From Eupeodes corollae (lineage: Eukaryota > Arthropoda > Insecta > Diptera > Syrphidae): DNA of 64,000 nucleotides. The stretch is from positions 215,763,578 to 215,827,577 of the forward strand of contig NC_079147.1 of assembly GCF_945859685.1 (NCBI RefSeq). The letters run 5' to 3'. The notes beneath the pieces are model-generated. The model saw nothing but the letters and a program-made list of their open reading frames with translations. It was not told the origin of the DNA and made no database searches. The translations under genes were made by a program, and so were the position numbers. Below, piece by piece: positions 23,610 to 35,756 of this stretch (position 1 is its first letter; every line of letters begins with the position of its first letter).

Positions 23610-24113
23610 GTTTTGTTGTGGATCTTGTTAGTGATTTGGGGGATTGCCGCATTTGTCGCAGAGCGAATTATCTTTGTAATGAAGGCGGATTCTTGATTCG
23701 TGTTAATATTAGTTGGGGGTGGTTGGGCAGAGATTCGGGCTCAGATTTCGGATTGGAAAAGATGCCAGCTGGCATGGTCGGTGAAAAATTTTGGTTGGGA
23801 TTTCGGTAGAGTTAGACTGTTTTCTAAAGAAATCACGGTTGGTATCGGAAAGTGATTATCCCAAGAAGATTTTTTGTGAGGTGTGGAGATATCAGAGAAA
23901 GGTCGGTGTGAGAATATGTGCCATGGGTTGAGAGGTGGGTTGGTCGTCCATCATTTAAAATTGCGAGCTTAAAATTTGCGATGAAGTTTTCGACTACATT
24001 TCCGTGGATGTTGGTTTTAGAAGAACCCCAGGCAAGGGACCATGGGTTGAAGTCACCGGTTAGAAGACAAGGGGTTGTTATATTCGTAATATTTTTACCG
24101 AATGTATATTTTT
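23610..24113 (-). pseudogene. I-clade LINE: endonuclease C-terminus and linker
   Basis: Minus-strand translation gives TPCLLTGDFNPWSLAWGSS, then NIHGNVVENFIANFKLAILNDGRPTHLS, and further on DNHFPIPTVISLEN. GDFN-x-x-x-x-x-W-G followed by G-x-x-x-x-x-x-I and L-N-D-G-x-x-T-(H/F) is the standard I-group endonuclease order. The catalytic SDH/DNHFP region is readable. The piece starts abruptly at about 24113, and everything upstream (ORF1 and N-terminal endonuclease) is missing. Confidence 0.8.
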
Positions 24114-24194
24114 AAAATTTGTTAAAAAACTTTACAAAAATAAAAATATGAAGTACTGGGAAAATAATACTAAAACAAATTTTTCAAATACACA

Positions 24195-24600
24195 AACCAT
24201 TTTTTTCGAAATGTTAGTTTTTTAGTAATTGATTTTTTGGGACAAGTTTTTTTTTCTTGTGTAAGGAGCGGTCTTAGGATACGGTTAAATAGGGGATAAT
24301 CCGTGTGCAATGTTCTTGTAAGTGGTATAAACGCAGCCAAACTCAACCTGTAACTCATACCAAAAAAAAGAAACTCACCCAAGAAAAATGTAATAATGGT
24401 TTGTATCTTTCCTGTTCCCATTTTTATTTTTTGAAGCCCTATGGGTAGCTTTTATATTAAAGGAACAAAGATTGGAAAGAAAGTTTACAAAGATAATAAG
24501 GGAGTTATCAATGTGATTTAAGGTTCTAGGATAATTTTTAGAAAGGTAGAATGTAGAAGGAATGTACCAAGGTTTATATTGTATTAAGTCCGGGTTAAGG
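24195..24600. repeat. Unclassified dispersed repeat, copy B
   Basis: Partner of 16725-17165. The shared words occur in the same order with similar spacing, including GTTAGGAGCG/GTAAGGAGCG, GATAATCCGTGT, AATGTAATAATGGTTTGTA and AGAAAGGTAGAATGTAGAA. The reverse strand has an 83-codon open frame ending just inside the repeat, but it resembles no family I know. It is adjacent to the broken 5' end of the I-clade LINE, and its ends are uncertain. Confidence 0.7.
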
Positions 24601-24767
24601 TGAAAAAATTGGTTAACAAGTTTTTGGTTTTCACAGCCTAAAAATGGTAAAACGACTAGGGTTATACTAAAGATTCATTTTAAACAAACATTTAAAACAG
24701 TTCCATCAACTTTATAAAAGATGAACAAATTTGAGACAAGCACACAGAAAGCTTACTTAATTACTTA

Positions 24768-25910
24768 CTTATGGTGGCGCTAGTGTCCGGGCGTACTTTG
24801 TGCTACAGCCATCTAAATCCTTAAGTCACAGTCTTGCTCTACTACGATGTTCCTTTGAATTGGATTTAAAGACTTAATGAGCTGAGTCTATGATTTCCAT
24901 TCGTGACCCATTCATCTAATACCTCGGCCCTTAAGTCTTTTGACCAGACCAATGTCCCTTTTTTCACTCTCATTTTATGTCGACGTGACCAAAAATCGAC
25001 AAAAAAAATTCTATCGAAGCATCTTAAGACGTTGTTATTTTGCGTTGAGAAGGTCTAAACTCCAGTAACATAAAAATGAGAACTGGAATGAAGTGTTTCT
25101 TATAGAGGGTGACTTAAGATGATCATGGAGAACCTTACTACTGAATTGTCTTATAAGTATAAAGAAGCAGCAATTTACAAAAGTTGTTCTCCATTTAATG
25201 TAAGCGCTGGTGTCGTTGTCTGAATTTATAGCAGTGCCCAGGTAGACGAATGCTTCAAGTAACTCACAGTTATAGCTGTCCACTCTGAAGTTTTGTCCCT
25301 GACGTCGTCGTTCAAGGTCCTTTTTTGATACTTGGTCGTCTTGCCCTCATTGAACCCTAAACCCATATTCTCCGTTTCCGTGACAATGCTCAAAAACACG
25401 CCACTGGTATCACGCTTTGATTTTTCAACTATGTCAATATCGTAGGCGTATCTGAGATATTAGACAGGTCTTTGGAAGATTGTGGTTTGATAAGTGTTAA
25501 CGGTTGAGTTCTTTCCAGAACGATCGCCTTGTCTAAAACCCTTTTTGGCATACCATCAAAAGTAGTAGTGAGATCTTGTCCGACCTTGATGGAGCAGAGT
25601 GAAATTGCAATCGTCATTCTAGACTGACATTTCTAATCACAGTTCTTGTCTATAATTGCTGTTTGCTGTCTTATGGTCAAAAAATAGATATTAGGTATCG
25701 ATATGAAATTATTGGGGCTTCCATTATCTTAATGTGAGTATTTGATCAATAGTGAACTTTCCTGGTCTGAAGCCACCTATCAGGTTATTGACGATTGGCC
25801 TTAGACGTTTACAAATTTCGACAGAAGGAATCTTACACGCGATGTTAAGCAGACTATTTTTGTGGTTGGCGTCTGTTTTCTTGAGGAAAGCTACAGAAAG
25901 CTTGAGACAA
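24768..25910 (-). mobile_element. RTE-clade LINE, 3' part (RT), copy 1
   Basis: On the minus strand, starting from the upstream end, it reads IGGFRPGKFTIDQI (near 25740-25790) and CSIKVGQDL (about 25580). A YADD box mutated to YAYD follows (25439-25450, YAYDIDIV). It then reads DSYNCELLEAFVYLGTAINSDNDTS (about 25200-25283), where the intact copy at 30488 has SYNSEVVKDFVYLGTAIN. The 3' end is a short UTR finishing GCGCCACCATAAGTAAGTAATTAAG, with the TAAG-type repeated tail of RTE elements, at about 24768-24786. Many stops and indels are present. Confidence 0.85.
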
Positions 25911-28900
25911 ATAATTAATTTTAAACTTTGAAACCAAATTTGGTCGCGGTAGTTGCCGCACGAGTACGCTATTTAATTTGTATATAGTTACTTAAACCCT
26001 CAATTTTAGTTATTATTTTCTTTTTCATTTATCAAGTGTTAAGCCCATTCCTACCAAGAAGAGACGAATTACAAGTAATACCATCACAGTCTCTTGATTA
26101 TTATGTTTATGTCTTATTTTTTTCCAAGCAGTATTTCTAAGTACCTTGCATCTAGGTAACTAAGTTCAAAAGGAATTTTTTTATTTTATGTATTCCTTAA
26201 CTAGAATGATTTCATTGTTCAGGTAAGGATGGGCCAACAAAAACTTCGCACGAATAAAGTTTAATATAACAATTACGTTCAAATGTATCCTAAGTTTCAA
26301 ATTTATTTTCTCGTGGTAATCGCAATTCAAAACCCAAACACCTAAACATTTCCCTTAAGTGCGCAGCGAGTGTGTAAATTAACGAACTTTCAAGTTTTGC
26401 ATGAATTTTTCATGAAACAGGTAAACGGAAGGGAGTTTTTTTTTCATATAAATAAATATATATCTTATATTCAAGGGTATTTATAACCAGGGCTGGAGTT
26501 GAGCTTAACAAAAAAAATGTTCCCAATTAAGGTTAAGAAACTTTTCAAGAATTTAATAGATTTATTTGTTTGAATCTAAAGAATTTTGTAGAATTGATGA
26601 AGTATTGAAATATTTTGACTTTGATAACCTGAAACTATCTGAATGAGGATCGGAATTAAGACAAAACCCTTACAAAACAGCGATTTTCACACTCTTATTG
26701 GGTAGAATGCAATGATATGAAACTCCACTGCCTTAATATACTAGGATAAGCTTTGACACTGTACTTTCTAAACCTTACTACTTATTTCTGAAATTGACTG
26801 TGGTGATAATTTAGTGGATGAGAGAATTTTGATTTTTTGGCAGTTCATGATGAAACCATTAACGTTGGTTCAATATGACGTCAAACAGAAATGTACCCTT
26901 TATAAATTCTTGGACTCATACATTTATAATCCACCACTGCGAAGTTATGGTATAACATAGGATAGAAAGACACTCTCCTTTTACCTACACCTTTACTTCT
27001 GTTTTTAAGTCTTCTTCGTAGTCGTCCTCCTAACAACTCTATAATTTAATTTTATTTTTATTTTTTCATTTTTCTAACAAAAAGAAAACAAATAAAAAAG
27101 AAGCGAAAGCAAATTTAAGATTTTTTGAAGAGTAGCGTAGTGTTAACACCCACTTCAACCATCGCGCAAGAGAAAAGGTAAACCAAAGGATCCCCCTGAG
27201 CTTTGTAATGCTAATTGCTTAGCGGTAAAAAGTCAAAAACTTTATTTTCGCTAAAGAAAAACCTTTTTTTGTGTTGTTGGTTATAACTGGCGCACAGGAA
27301 AGATGAGTTCTCTAAGTTCTGGACGACCGACAACGACGACGACTTAGACGAAGAAGACGGGTGTGGGACAACAAACATGACTTTTTTTTTCATTTGAAAT
27401 TTATTTCACTTTGCTGCGAGAAAAAGACTCGACTGATAGAGAGTATAATATGAAATTATGAAAATGAAGGCGCAAAGTACTGTAACGTGCAGTAATATAA
27501 GCATATTTGGCCGGAAGTCTGTTATTTGACGTTAGAGGATTTAACAAAGACACAGAAAGGGAGGAATAGCAAGAGGTAGGTTATAAATATATTTTTTCAA
27601 AAAATTATAAAAAAGGTTTATAGCTAGGTATGTCTTATGTATGTCTTATGAAGGTACCTATAGAGAAGGTATAAAGTAAATGCAGGATAATCTTTTTGGT
27701 ACTTTTAAGGCTAAAAATACTTTCTGGGGATGTTTTGAATATTTAACTTTTCTGTTAGGATATTATTCATATTTATGTATTTATTTAAAAATGTACATAT
27801 ATACGAGTACATATATATATCACTCCTATGATGAAAATGGGAAATGTTTATCAAAAGTAAACAAATATTATGAAATTAATGATTCTGTTAGGCGCTCAAT
27901 ATTCCTAACTTGTCTTCATACCTTCTAAAACACCATTAGGTAAATTTCCTAATGATAATGATGAAAACCGATTTACAATGAATTTTATCTATATTATTGT
28001 ATATACAAAAATATCTATCTATACGAAGGTGAAAAGATAAAATATTTATATACAATATTTGACATACCTATACAATAGTTTGATTTTTAAGACCACAGAA
28101 GTAATTTTGTTTATAGGCAAGCCTCAAAAGTCTTGAAAATTTGATGTGTAGATACAATACAACTGCAAATACTTTAACAGTTATTTACATTTGTTCAAGC
28201 ATTTCAAATCCAATAAATTGTAAATTCAAGTAATGCATCTTCCAAATAGTAACTATAGGTGGTATAGGTAGTACAGGCCAAAATATCTAGTCCCCTGATG
28301 AATAATTTGTCCTCTATATATAGCCAACCACTATCTATACAAATAATTGTGTGTTTATCAAGCCAAATAATTGTCTCTGCTTCTTCTTGATGATGGTTAG
28401 GAAGGAAAACAAAACAATAGAATTAAAGCTATATGTATATAAGATGGACAATGTTTCGAGAAGTAAACAGAACAAATATCTTTAGGTCCTTTAGCAATTG
28501 TTTTGATGCTCTTGCCTTGACTCTAGAGTCGAAACTATACAGTATACGTATTTATGTGTAGGCTTTAAGTTGGGCAATTTGAAAATCATTTTACAACCAA
28601 AATTGAAATAATGTGCAAACATCAGGTTAAAATGTGTATAAGTATGTATATGGCCTATAGGTACCTATAAACCATAGTGTCTATATCCATGTTTATGTAA
28701 GGAAAACGATTTGAATTGAGTTTATAGATCCATAAGACAGATATACGTAGGTATGTACTTGCACTTCTTCGAGGAACTTTCTGGATATCTATATCATGTT
28801 CTAAGACAAAAATGGATGTAAGGCTATATTCCAGTCCATGCAGTATGGCACACATACATCACAAAGCAAAAGATAATGACTTTACTTACCAAAACCTAGT

Positions 28901-30097
28901 GGGTTTTCTGTAAAGGTATACCTTAAGGTAACTATCTACCTATGTGTATGTAATATGGAACATATTTGTATAAAACAGATAGATATCCTCTTGTGAGATA
29001 TTATTTTGAGTGCCATAATCCTCTATGGAATTTAATATTTTCTAACGAAAGGTAATCATGTTATCTTGAACATTGTTTCAGGCTTGATTTGTTATGCCTT
29101 CCTGAATAGATACGCAGATGTATGTCGTATTGGTACACGAGTTATATCTGTGTTAGCAATCATAAATACTGTTTCCTTTTATTTTGTTTTACTGAACTTC
29201 AAGTCGAAATGTCCTTCATTTCATTTGCACTAAGAAAAATAATAAGTGGTTTCTACGAAGAAATACATTCACAATATTTGCAAAAATAAAACTTGATTAC
29301 TCAAAGGATAGTTACACTACAACTAAAGGTCAAGGTCAGGGTAGATCTGGACATTAATCATCATTAATCTGCAGCTTTTTCGGTCACTATTCACCTGTGA
29401 GTGAAGTTCTGATCTTAATCAATTATTTTCTGAATTTTGAGAAAAAATGTATAGGATTTTATCACGAGTAAATTCTTGCCTTGAAATGTTCCCCTATCAG
29501 AAGAAATAACATTCAAAAGCTTCTTTTGGCAAAAAATGGTATTGGGAAACTAAACTTAAAGAAAAATGTTGGAATAAATTTTGAGGTAGTCGGTTATTTC
29601 GACGGAAGTAAAATTAAAAGGATGGTAAATCTGATAAATCCGATTATATTTTTTAGGGCTATCCTGGTTTTATGTGTCGCAATGTGTTTGAATGTTAATT
29701 TTTCGGAAGTTAAAGGGGGAACAAAGGAGGTCAGTAAATTGATCATCTTAAAAGAAGCAACAAAATTCGAGCACTGTTCAGGACCAAGTTAAGACAGCCA
29801 GTCGTTCTACTTCACTTTAAAACAGTAGTAAATTTGACGAAAAATCTTGGAAAGAATTTTCCTCTTGATAAGTCTTTAAGAGTTCTTATAGTTTTGTTAG
29901 GGTAAATTTCTCTGTAAATCTTAAGCATTTGTATTATAAGAGTCTTGTAGAAGAACAATGGGAAAAAGGTCCTTGAATCTGTATTACCACGGAACATTAC
30001 ATTGAACAAGTGGACGAACTATATAAATCATATAAAGGGTGTTCTTGTTTTGTGGTTTCCAAAATAAAAATAAAACACTCTATCCCTGCAATTACTA
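25911..30097. other. AT-rich stretch without recognisable genes
   Basis: About 4.2 kb with scattered TATA/TACA microsatellite-like patches (for example about 27785-27820). The 103-codon frame at 29481-29792 and the 65-codon reverse frame at 29812-30009 show no family motif. I see nothing that I can name. Confidence 0.45.
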
Positions 30098-30185
30098 GCA
30101 CACAGGAATGGTTGAGAGTTGTAAGTCACTAGGCCCTGGTCCACCACCGACTGTTGCTCCACCTAATTTATTTTATTTTATTTAC
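30098..30185 (+). repeat. tRNA-derived SINE, copy 2 (3' end only)
   Basis: Plus-strand match to the last 80 or so bases of the SINE: ACACAGGAATGGTTGAGAG, TTGTAAGTCACTAGG, then the family end CGACTGTTGCTCCACCTAA and a TTTA-rich tail. The tRNA-like head is missing, as expected for a 5'-truncated retroposed copy. Confidence 0.75.
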
Positions 30186-30487
30186 ATACAATTTAATGTT
30201 TTGGCCATAGAATTCAGATTTATTTTAAAGATAAAGAACTGAATATTCTTTTTCAAGGTGTCGATCTTCTCAGGCTTATCTACGAAAACAAACGATTTCA
30301 CAAAACCCTACAAGATAAAAAATATCAAACGGTTTTAAATTGCAAGGTCTTGGAGGCCACTTCACAACCCAATGACGCGAGATAATGCGCTCACCGTAAA
30401 ATTCCTTCAATAAATTAATTGTTCCGATGGCTGCATGAAGCATGACAAGTCGTGCGAACCATACATTAATTTTGGAAATAAATTTCG

Positions 30488-31320
30488 ACTATGACTTACT
30501 TACTTAAGGTGGCGCTACAGTCAGGGCGGACCTGGGCCTCAACCAACAAGCGTCTCCAGCCAGCTCGGTCCCTAGCTAGCTGTCTCCAGTTTCGCACGCC
30601 AAGTTGTTTGAGTTGAGGTCCTCTCCCACCTGGGTGCTCCACCTGAGTCGCGGTCTTCCTCTACTGCGCCGTCCCTCTTGATTGCATTCGAAGACCTTCC
30701 GGGCTGGAGCGTTGATGTCTATCCGCTCTACATGACCTAGCCATCTAAGCCGTTGGGCTTTAATTCTGCTAACCAGGTCAGTGTCGCTGTACAGCCCGTA
30801 CAGTTCGTCGTTATATCTTCTCCTCCATTCTCCATCTATGCGTACGGGACCAAAAATCACCCGAAGAATTTTTCTCTCGAAGCATCCTAAGACGCTCTCA
30901 TCTTTCTTTGACAGGGTCCAGGCCTCAGCGCTATAAATGAAAACCGGGATGTTGAGTGTCTTATAGATGGTGATTTTACATGCTCGAGAGAGGACTTTAC
31001 TTCTCAATTGACTTCTAAGTCCAAAGGAGCAGCGATTTGCAAGAGTTATTCTTCGTTTGATTTCAACGCTGGTGTCGTTGTCTGCATTAATAGCGGTGCC
31101 TAGGTAGACAAAGTCCTTAACTACCTCAGAGTTATAGCTTTCCATGGTGGCGTCGCTTCCGTCGCAATGCTCAAAAACGCTCCTCTGACATTACGCTTTG
31201 ATCTTCCAATTATGTCAATATCATCTGCGTATCCGAGTAATTAGATGGACCTTTGGAAGATTGTGCCTCTAGTGTTGACGGTTGAGTTTTGCACAATTCT
31301 TTCCAGAATGTCGACTATTT
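30488..31320 (-). mobile_element. RTE-clade LINE, 3' part (RT C-terminus), copy 2
   Basis: Minus-strand reading: LERIVQNSTVNTRGTIFQRS, then the RT catalytic box YADDIDIIGR intact at 31220-31231. A short internal deletion near 31140 then joins to the 189-codon frame described separately. The 3' end is compact: the CDS runs almost to the tail, which finishes TGACTGTAGCGCCACCTTAAG with TAAG repeats (30490-30510). The last bases before the repeats nearly equal the 3' end of the tRNA-like SINE family in this window. Confidence 0.88.
30576..31145 (-). pseudogene. RTE reverse transcriptase C-terminal domain, 189-aa open piece
   Basis: An open frame carrying KDFVYLGTAINADND, RRITLANRCSFGL, YKTLNIPVFIYSAEAWTL, CFERKILRVIFGPVRIDGEWRRRYN, RLRWLGHVERID and GRRSRGRPRLRW. 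These are the post-YADD RT blocks and C-terminal segment of RTE-clade LINE polymerases: Y-L-G, the A-E-A-W-T-L stretch, F-E-R-K-I-L-R and L-G-H-V-x-R. The piece is well kept, but RT fingers, most of the palm and the endonuclease are not in this copy, so it cannot act alone. Confidence 0.88.
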
Positions 31321-34300
31321 CCATACTTTATTTTGAAGTTAGTCTTTTTATGATTAAATGGTCAACCAAACTAAGTATTTGACAGCTGTCAAAAAGACCA
31401 ACTCCAAAAAAAGTAATGCCTATTTGAAAAACAGACATCTAAAAAAAGAACTATATTAATAGAAAATGAAGACCGTTAGTAATCGGCTTCAGTGTTTGGG
31501 CCTAACTTTTCTTTATTGGATAGGGTTCAAAGACTAGAATTGAGCACAAAGAGTCTTAGAATAAACTTTTATATAAAAGTTTCTTTAATTTAATGGTAGC
31601 AAGAGCCTTTTATTATTTATTAAGTAATTTAATTTTTTACTTAAGGTGCTCAAAACAGCGACGGAAAACATTTGTGCGACATTTTTGAAATTAATTAAAT
31701 AGCCTTACCCAAAAATTTGGTATTTCTAATCGATAAGGTCATTTTAAGTTTTCGACTGAGTGCTTTGAACGCCAAGGCCTGTATTATATATTTCCTTTAA
31801 AACTAGTTTAAAGGCACAACAAGTTTGAAAATAGTTTCAAATTTAAGTTTTTCAGAAATTCGATATAAATGTCAGTAATTTTTTTAAATTCCAGCATTAT
31901 TTTGATTTGGTTAACACACAAATTCAGTTTTTAAAGAATATAATGCTAAGAACCCCTTCTTCTGTGAGACTAGTTTAGGAAAAGCTCAATAATTTGGACG
32001 TAAGAATTCTTTCTTTTCTTTCAGTGTTTTAATTTTAATTTTAATTTTAATTTGGAATATATTACGAAAATATTTATGTAAAAACGTACCTATATTTCGA
32101 AAACATCTTAAATTACTAAAAAAGATTAACCAAAATCTTCAGTATAAATTCCAAATAACAAACAAATCCACAAACATTGTGTGTGTAAACTGCAAATATT
32201 AAATATAATAAATTCTATAACCTATATATTTTCTAACTTCTCTTACGTGTAATGAAAAAGGTAAAAATATTATTCAACAAATATAAAATCCAACTTAAAT
32301 TCAAAAAATAAATATAAATAGTTTTCAAAAACAGAAAATGAAACAAAAAATAACCTCATCCACCCCATCACACAAATGTTCTCTGTATATATGTAAAATG
32401 AAATTAATATTCAAAGGGAAACCCCTTTAGGGGCTATTGGTGAGTAGGTTTATTGGAAATAGGATGTACACGAGGAGCAGTACCGTACCGTGTTTAGGTA
32501 TATAATGAAAACTCTCTCGATTAAATTTCATGATTTTGATGCAGGTCACGAATTTCTTATTTATACAATACTTTTATTGTGTATAACGATCTTTTTGTGT
32601 GTAAAAAGCTACATATAGTTATAGCTTTGGAATGCTCGAAAAAGGGATTAAGATTGGTTTCCTTAGTATCTTGTTCCTATGTGCGGGTTGCCTCTGGTTG
32701 TGGAATGTCATTGAAGAAGGTGAAAAGTCCTGTTTCTTTACATACATTTAGTTTTTTTTAAGCTTTTCTACCTACTTTCATATAAAAATGAAAGTTAAGA
32801 TGTTTTCTGGCTGATCTAAGGGAATTTTCTAAAGAAAAACATACAAAATTTAATGGCCTGTTCTATAAACTTAAGATACCTACATTAACAAAAAAAAAGG
32901 ATAAGAAAGGAAACTTTTATATAGGAATATTTTTTAATTCGCTTAATAGCACTGTGGCACATTCTTTGCGTGCGTCGTTGATAAGTGTTTGTCAATATTG
33001 AAATGGGCTTAAAGAAACGTTTGCAAATTTGAGTGTGAATTTTATATGCAGACTAAATCATGAAAAAGTATGATTAAGGAAATGAAGATTTGGGGTTGAA
33101 AGTGAACTTCAATTCCATTCAATTATGAGGATTGTACGGAGGACCATTAAGTCATTACGTCAGGTAGTCTATCAGACATAAAAATCAAAGAACAAAAAAA
33201 AAGAAGCCATTGAAAACTCTCCAAAACAGTAAAGTTTTAAAACTCAGTATTTTAACCAAGTTTTATTTATGTACAAAAGCAAAGGACCTCTATTGAAAAC
33301 ACTTCAATAACTTACTCATATTCATCATGGAACTTTAGCTCTATCAACTACAAGAGTTTCTTTTACCACACATGAATATCTCGTGCATATATACTCGTAT
33401 TTAGTATACGTACTATGGACTATGTACCTCGTTTGCCGCACAACTCTGCTAACGTCAAAGTCCTTTTCTCTCTTCAGTCGGTTTCGGTTTTATTATGGCC
33501 AAAGCTGATATGTATACGGTTGATGGTCTTTCAAAATTGACTCACTCCATTAATTCATTGACTTCTGTTTGACAGACCTGAAAATATGTTCGTTTTATTC
33601 ACTGACGATGATGTCGATGTCGATGTGCCGGTGTTATGGTGATGTGCTTTGTATAGTTCTTATGTTGATGTCGGTATTTCGAATAGAACAGTGCAGTGGT
33701 AGAAGAGGATATAGGACTTCAACTGGCATGCAAATGGGAGTCAGATGTGGAACCGCATCGTAAGGAACTTTGTTTGTAGAAGCAGTTGGAAGGTAGGTAT
33801 AAGAACAAGCACCCTTGACTATGTTCGTTTCCACGCACAACCGTTTACTAACATGATTTACAAAACTTTACCAACATCATGTTTTCCGAAACAAAGCCAA
33901 AAATCATCACTTGAACAATTTTGCATCTACCATAATTTCGAAACAACAATAACTCGTGCCAACTATGCTACCAATGTGCGATAAAGTAATAGTATAGGTT
34001 TGATATAGTATAGACTTTCTGCATAAATAAGGAAAAGGATGTCCTATTTTTTTCAAAAGTAGTGTTTTTTTGCATATAGACTCGGCCTTTTCCAGGCTCT
34101 CCCATAACCATTCACAATTTTATGTGTTTGAGTTAATGGCAGGTAATTTTGAGCAGCATTTTAATAGGGAACTCCAAACTAATAATAAACAATTTCGTTG
34201 ATGGATATAATTAATGATCTCAACATGAACTTTCAGCGGAATAGAGCTGGTGTTGGTTTTCTTTCATTTGGGCTAATGACAACCTACGAGTGATTTTTGA

Positions 34301-34559
34301 AAAAGCTCAGATACCCACACAAAGTGAATGTTGATGCGGTTTATGTGCGGAATCATCGCGAAAACTTACTTTGAAAGTAAGGTCGACAAAACTGTTGCAA
34401 TGGAAACTACCGATATGGAGTTGGAGAATATATGATGCCAACACCACGTTACACACCAACTATATATTAGCTGGACTTCTTTTATTGTCATATTTAAAAC
34501 AGAATTGTTAGTCAATAAACCAGATTTTTAGGAAAGGAGATTTTTAGTTAAAAACCAAT
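31321..34559. other. AT-rich stretch without recognisable genes
   Basis: A TTTTAA repeat of about four units lies at 32027-32053. No protein motif was recognised; frames at 33569-33984 in several phases look like chance. Nothing else nameable is seen. Confidence 0.45.
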
Positions 34560-35560
34560 TTTTACCAATTTTAGTAACTTGAATACAATATTTTCTGTTA
34601 GAAAGCCAATTTTGTTTGTTTTTGAAAAGATATTTCAAAAGTTAAGTTTTACCAAGTTTTAGTGAAGGTTTTGTTTAAGTTTAAAAAAACTGTCGATTCG
34701 AATTATCTCAAAATGTTACAGAGTGTTAAAAACAATATTTTGTATAAGATAAAATTAATTTTAGGTCAATAAAAATGAATTGTTTTCCAAAAATATAATT
34801 GTTTAGTATCACGATACGATATATTATACAAAATTTAAATCAAGTCGTCATTGGTTCGTAACATATTTAGGGTTAACCAAAATTTTTAACTTTTTTTTTG
34901 AATTGCTGTGGTAAAAAAAACCACCTACTCGATTTTTTGAAAGTCCTCATTCTGCATTATAATCTGTATAACAAAATTTATTTAAAGTCGAAACCTTCAC
35001 TGGTTTTAGAGCAATAGACGGCGAAAAAAAAAATTCCCGAACGTACGTTAATTCTTTCTACTAGAAAAAAAATCAAGCGACATTTTTGTAAAAATAAATT
35101 TATTTAAGTCCTGCTATTATAAATATTATCTCTCTCACTCAAAACATATTTTTTTTCTTGTAGACATTGGTTTCACTTTCAAAAGAAACGAGGTATTGAC
35201 TTTATACCATTGCACATTGAAGCGTACAAAAATTATAATATAGGTGGTACGGTTTTCACACCACCGGCCCGGAAAGAGTTAACACGCACGCACAGACATC
35301 TCTTTAAAAGATTCATTTGATTCTAGGGACCATGAAACATCGACAAATGTCAAAATCTTCAATTTGACAAATCGTACAATAACTTCCCATGGGAAGTTAA
35401 ACATTTTGGATATCTCAACGTTTCGAGGTCCTAAAGATCTTATTAAATAATTTTTTAGAGAGATGTTTGGGTAAGCTTGTTTATAGGTACGTTAAAAAGT
35501 CTGTAGTCCGTATGTCTGTATAATATGTCGTTCGGAAACTTTTTTTTAGAAGAAAAGTTT
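34560..35560 (-). repeat. Unclassified dispersed repeat, long copy
   Basis: The part 34560-35060 matches 63590-64000 in inverted orientation. Shared blocks, read on the plus strand here, include CCAAAAATATAAT...TAGTATCAC, AAAATTTAAATCAAGTC, GGTTAACCAAAATTTTTAAC, TGCTGTGGTAAAAAAAACCACC and CTGTATAACAAAATTTATTT. The remainder (35060-35560) contains CACCACCGGCCCGGAAAG, ACACGCACGCACAGACATC and a nearly palindromic AACTTCCCATGGGAAGTT at about 35381-35398. It may be one element or two joined. No coding signal is seen, so I cannot class it. Confidence 0.65.
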
Positions 35561-35756
35561 AGTTTTATTATGCTTCAAACGCATTACAATTCAAAATATT
35601 GCAAAATGATTTGAAGCTGTTTGGTTCTTTGCTAAGGGGGGCCCTACTTTGTTTTTCAGATTCTATTTGATAAAAAAAAGTTTGTTTTTAATAATCGAAG
35701 TATGTTCTTACTTTAAGAAATAAAGATACAAAAGTTATACGCTTAGTAATTTTTTC

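Larger units (their letters stand above)
21162..24113 (-). mobile_element. I-clade LINE, endonuclease to RNase H, 5' truncated
   Basis: A long minus-strand element ending in an A/T triplet-rich tail (TAATAATAAAAATAATAA-like at 21162-21180 read in reverse), as I-factor-like LINEs do. Reading 5' to 3' it encodes the endonuclease C-terminus (LTGDFNPWSLAWGSS, about 24065), a linker (PWWD near 23600, AYRKANAQFK) and the RT (YRPISLLPCLSKVL near 22950; FEQAFDRIG near 22790). After these come a damaged YAGD at 22528-22539, an RT-RNase H connection, RNase H pieces and a Cys/His tail. The pieces lie in several frames with stops, so the copy is dead. The 5' break is inside the endonuclease. Confidence 0.88.

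Noticed and set aside
29481..29792. 103-codon open frame with a hydrophobic segment
   Set aside because: No family motif, AT-driven composition and no splice or promoter context; treated as chance.
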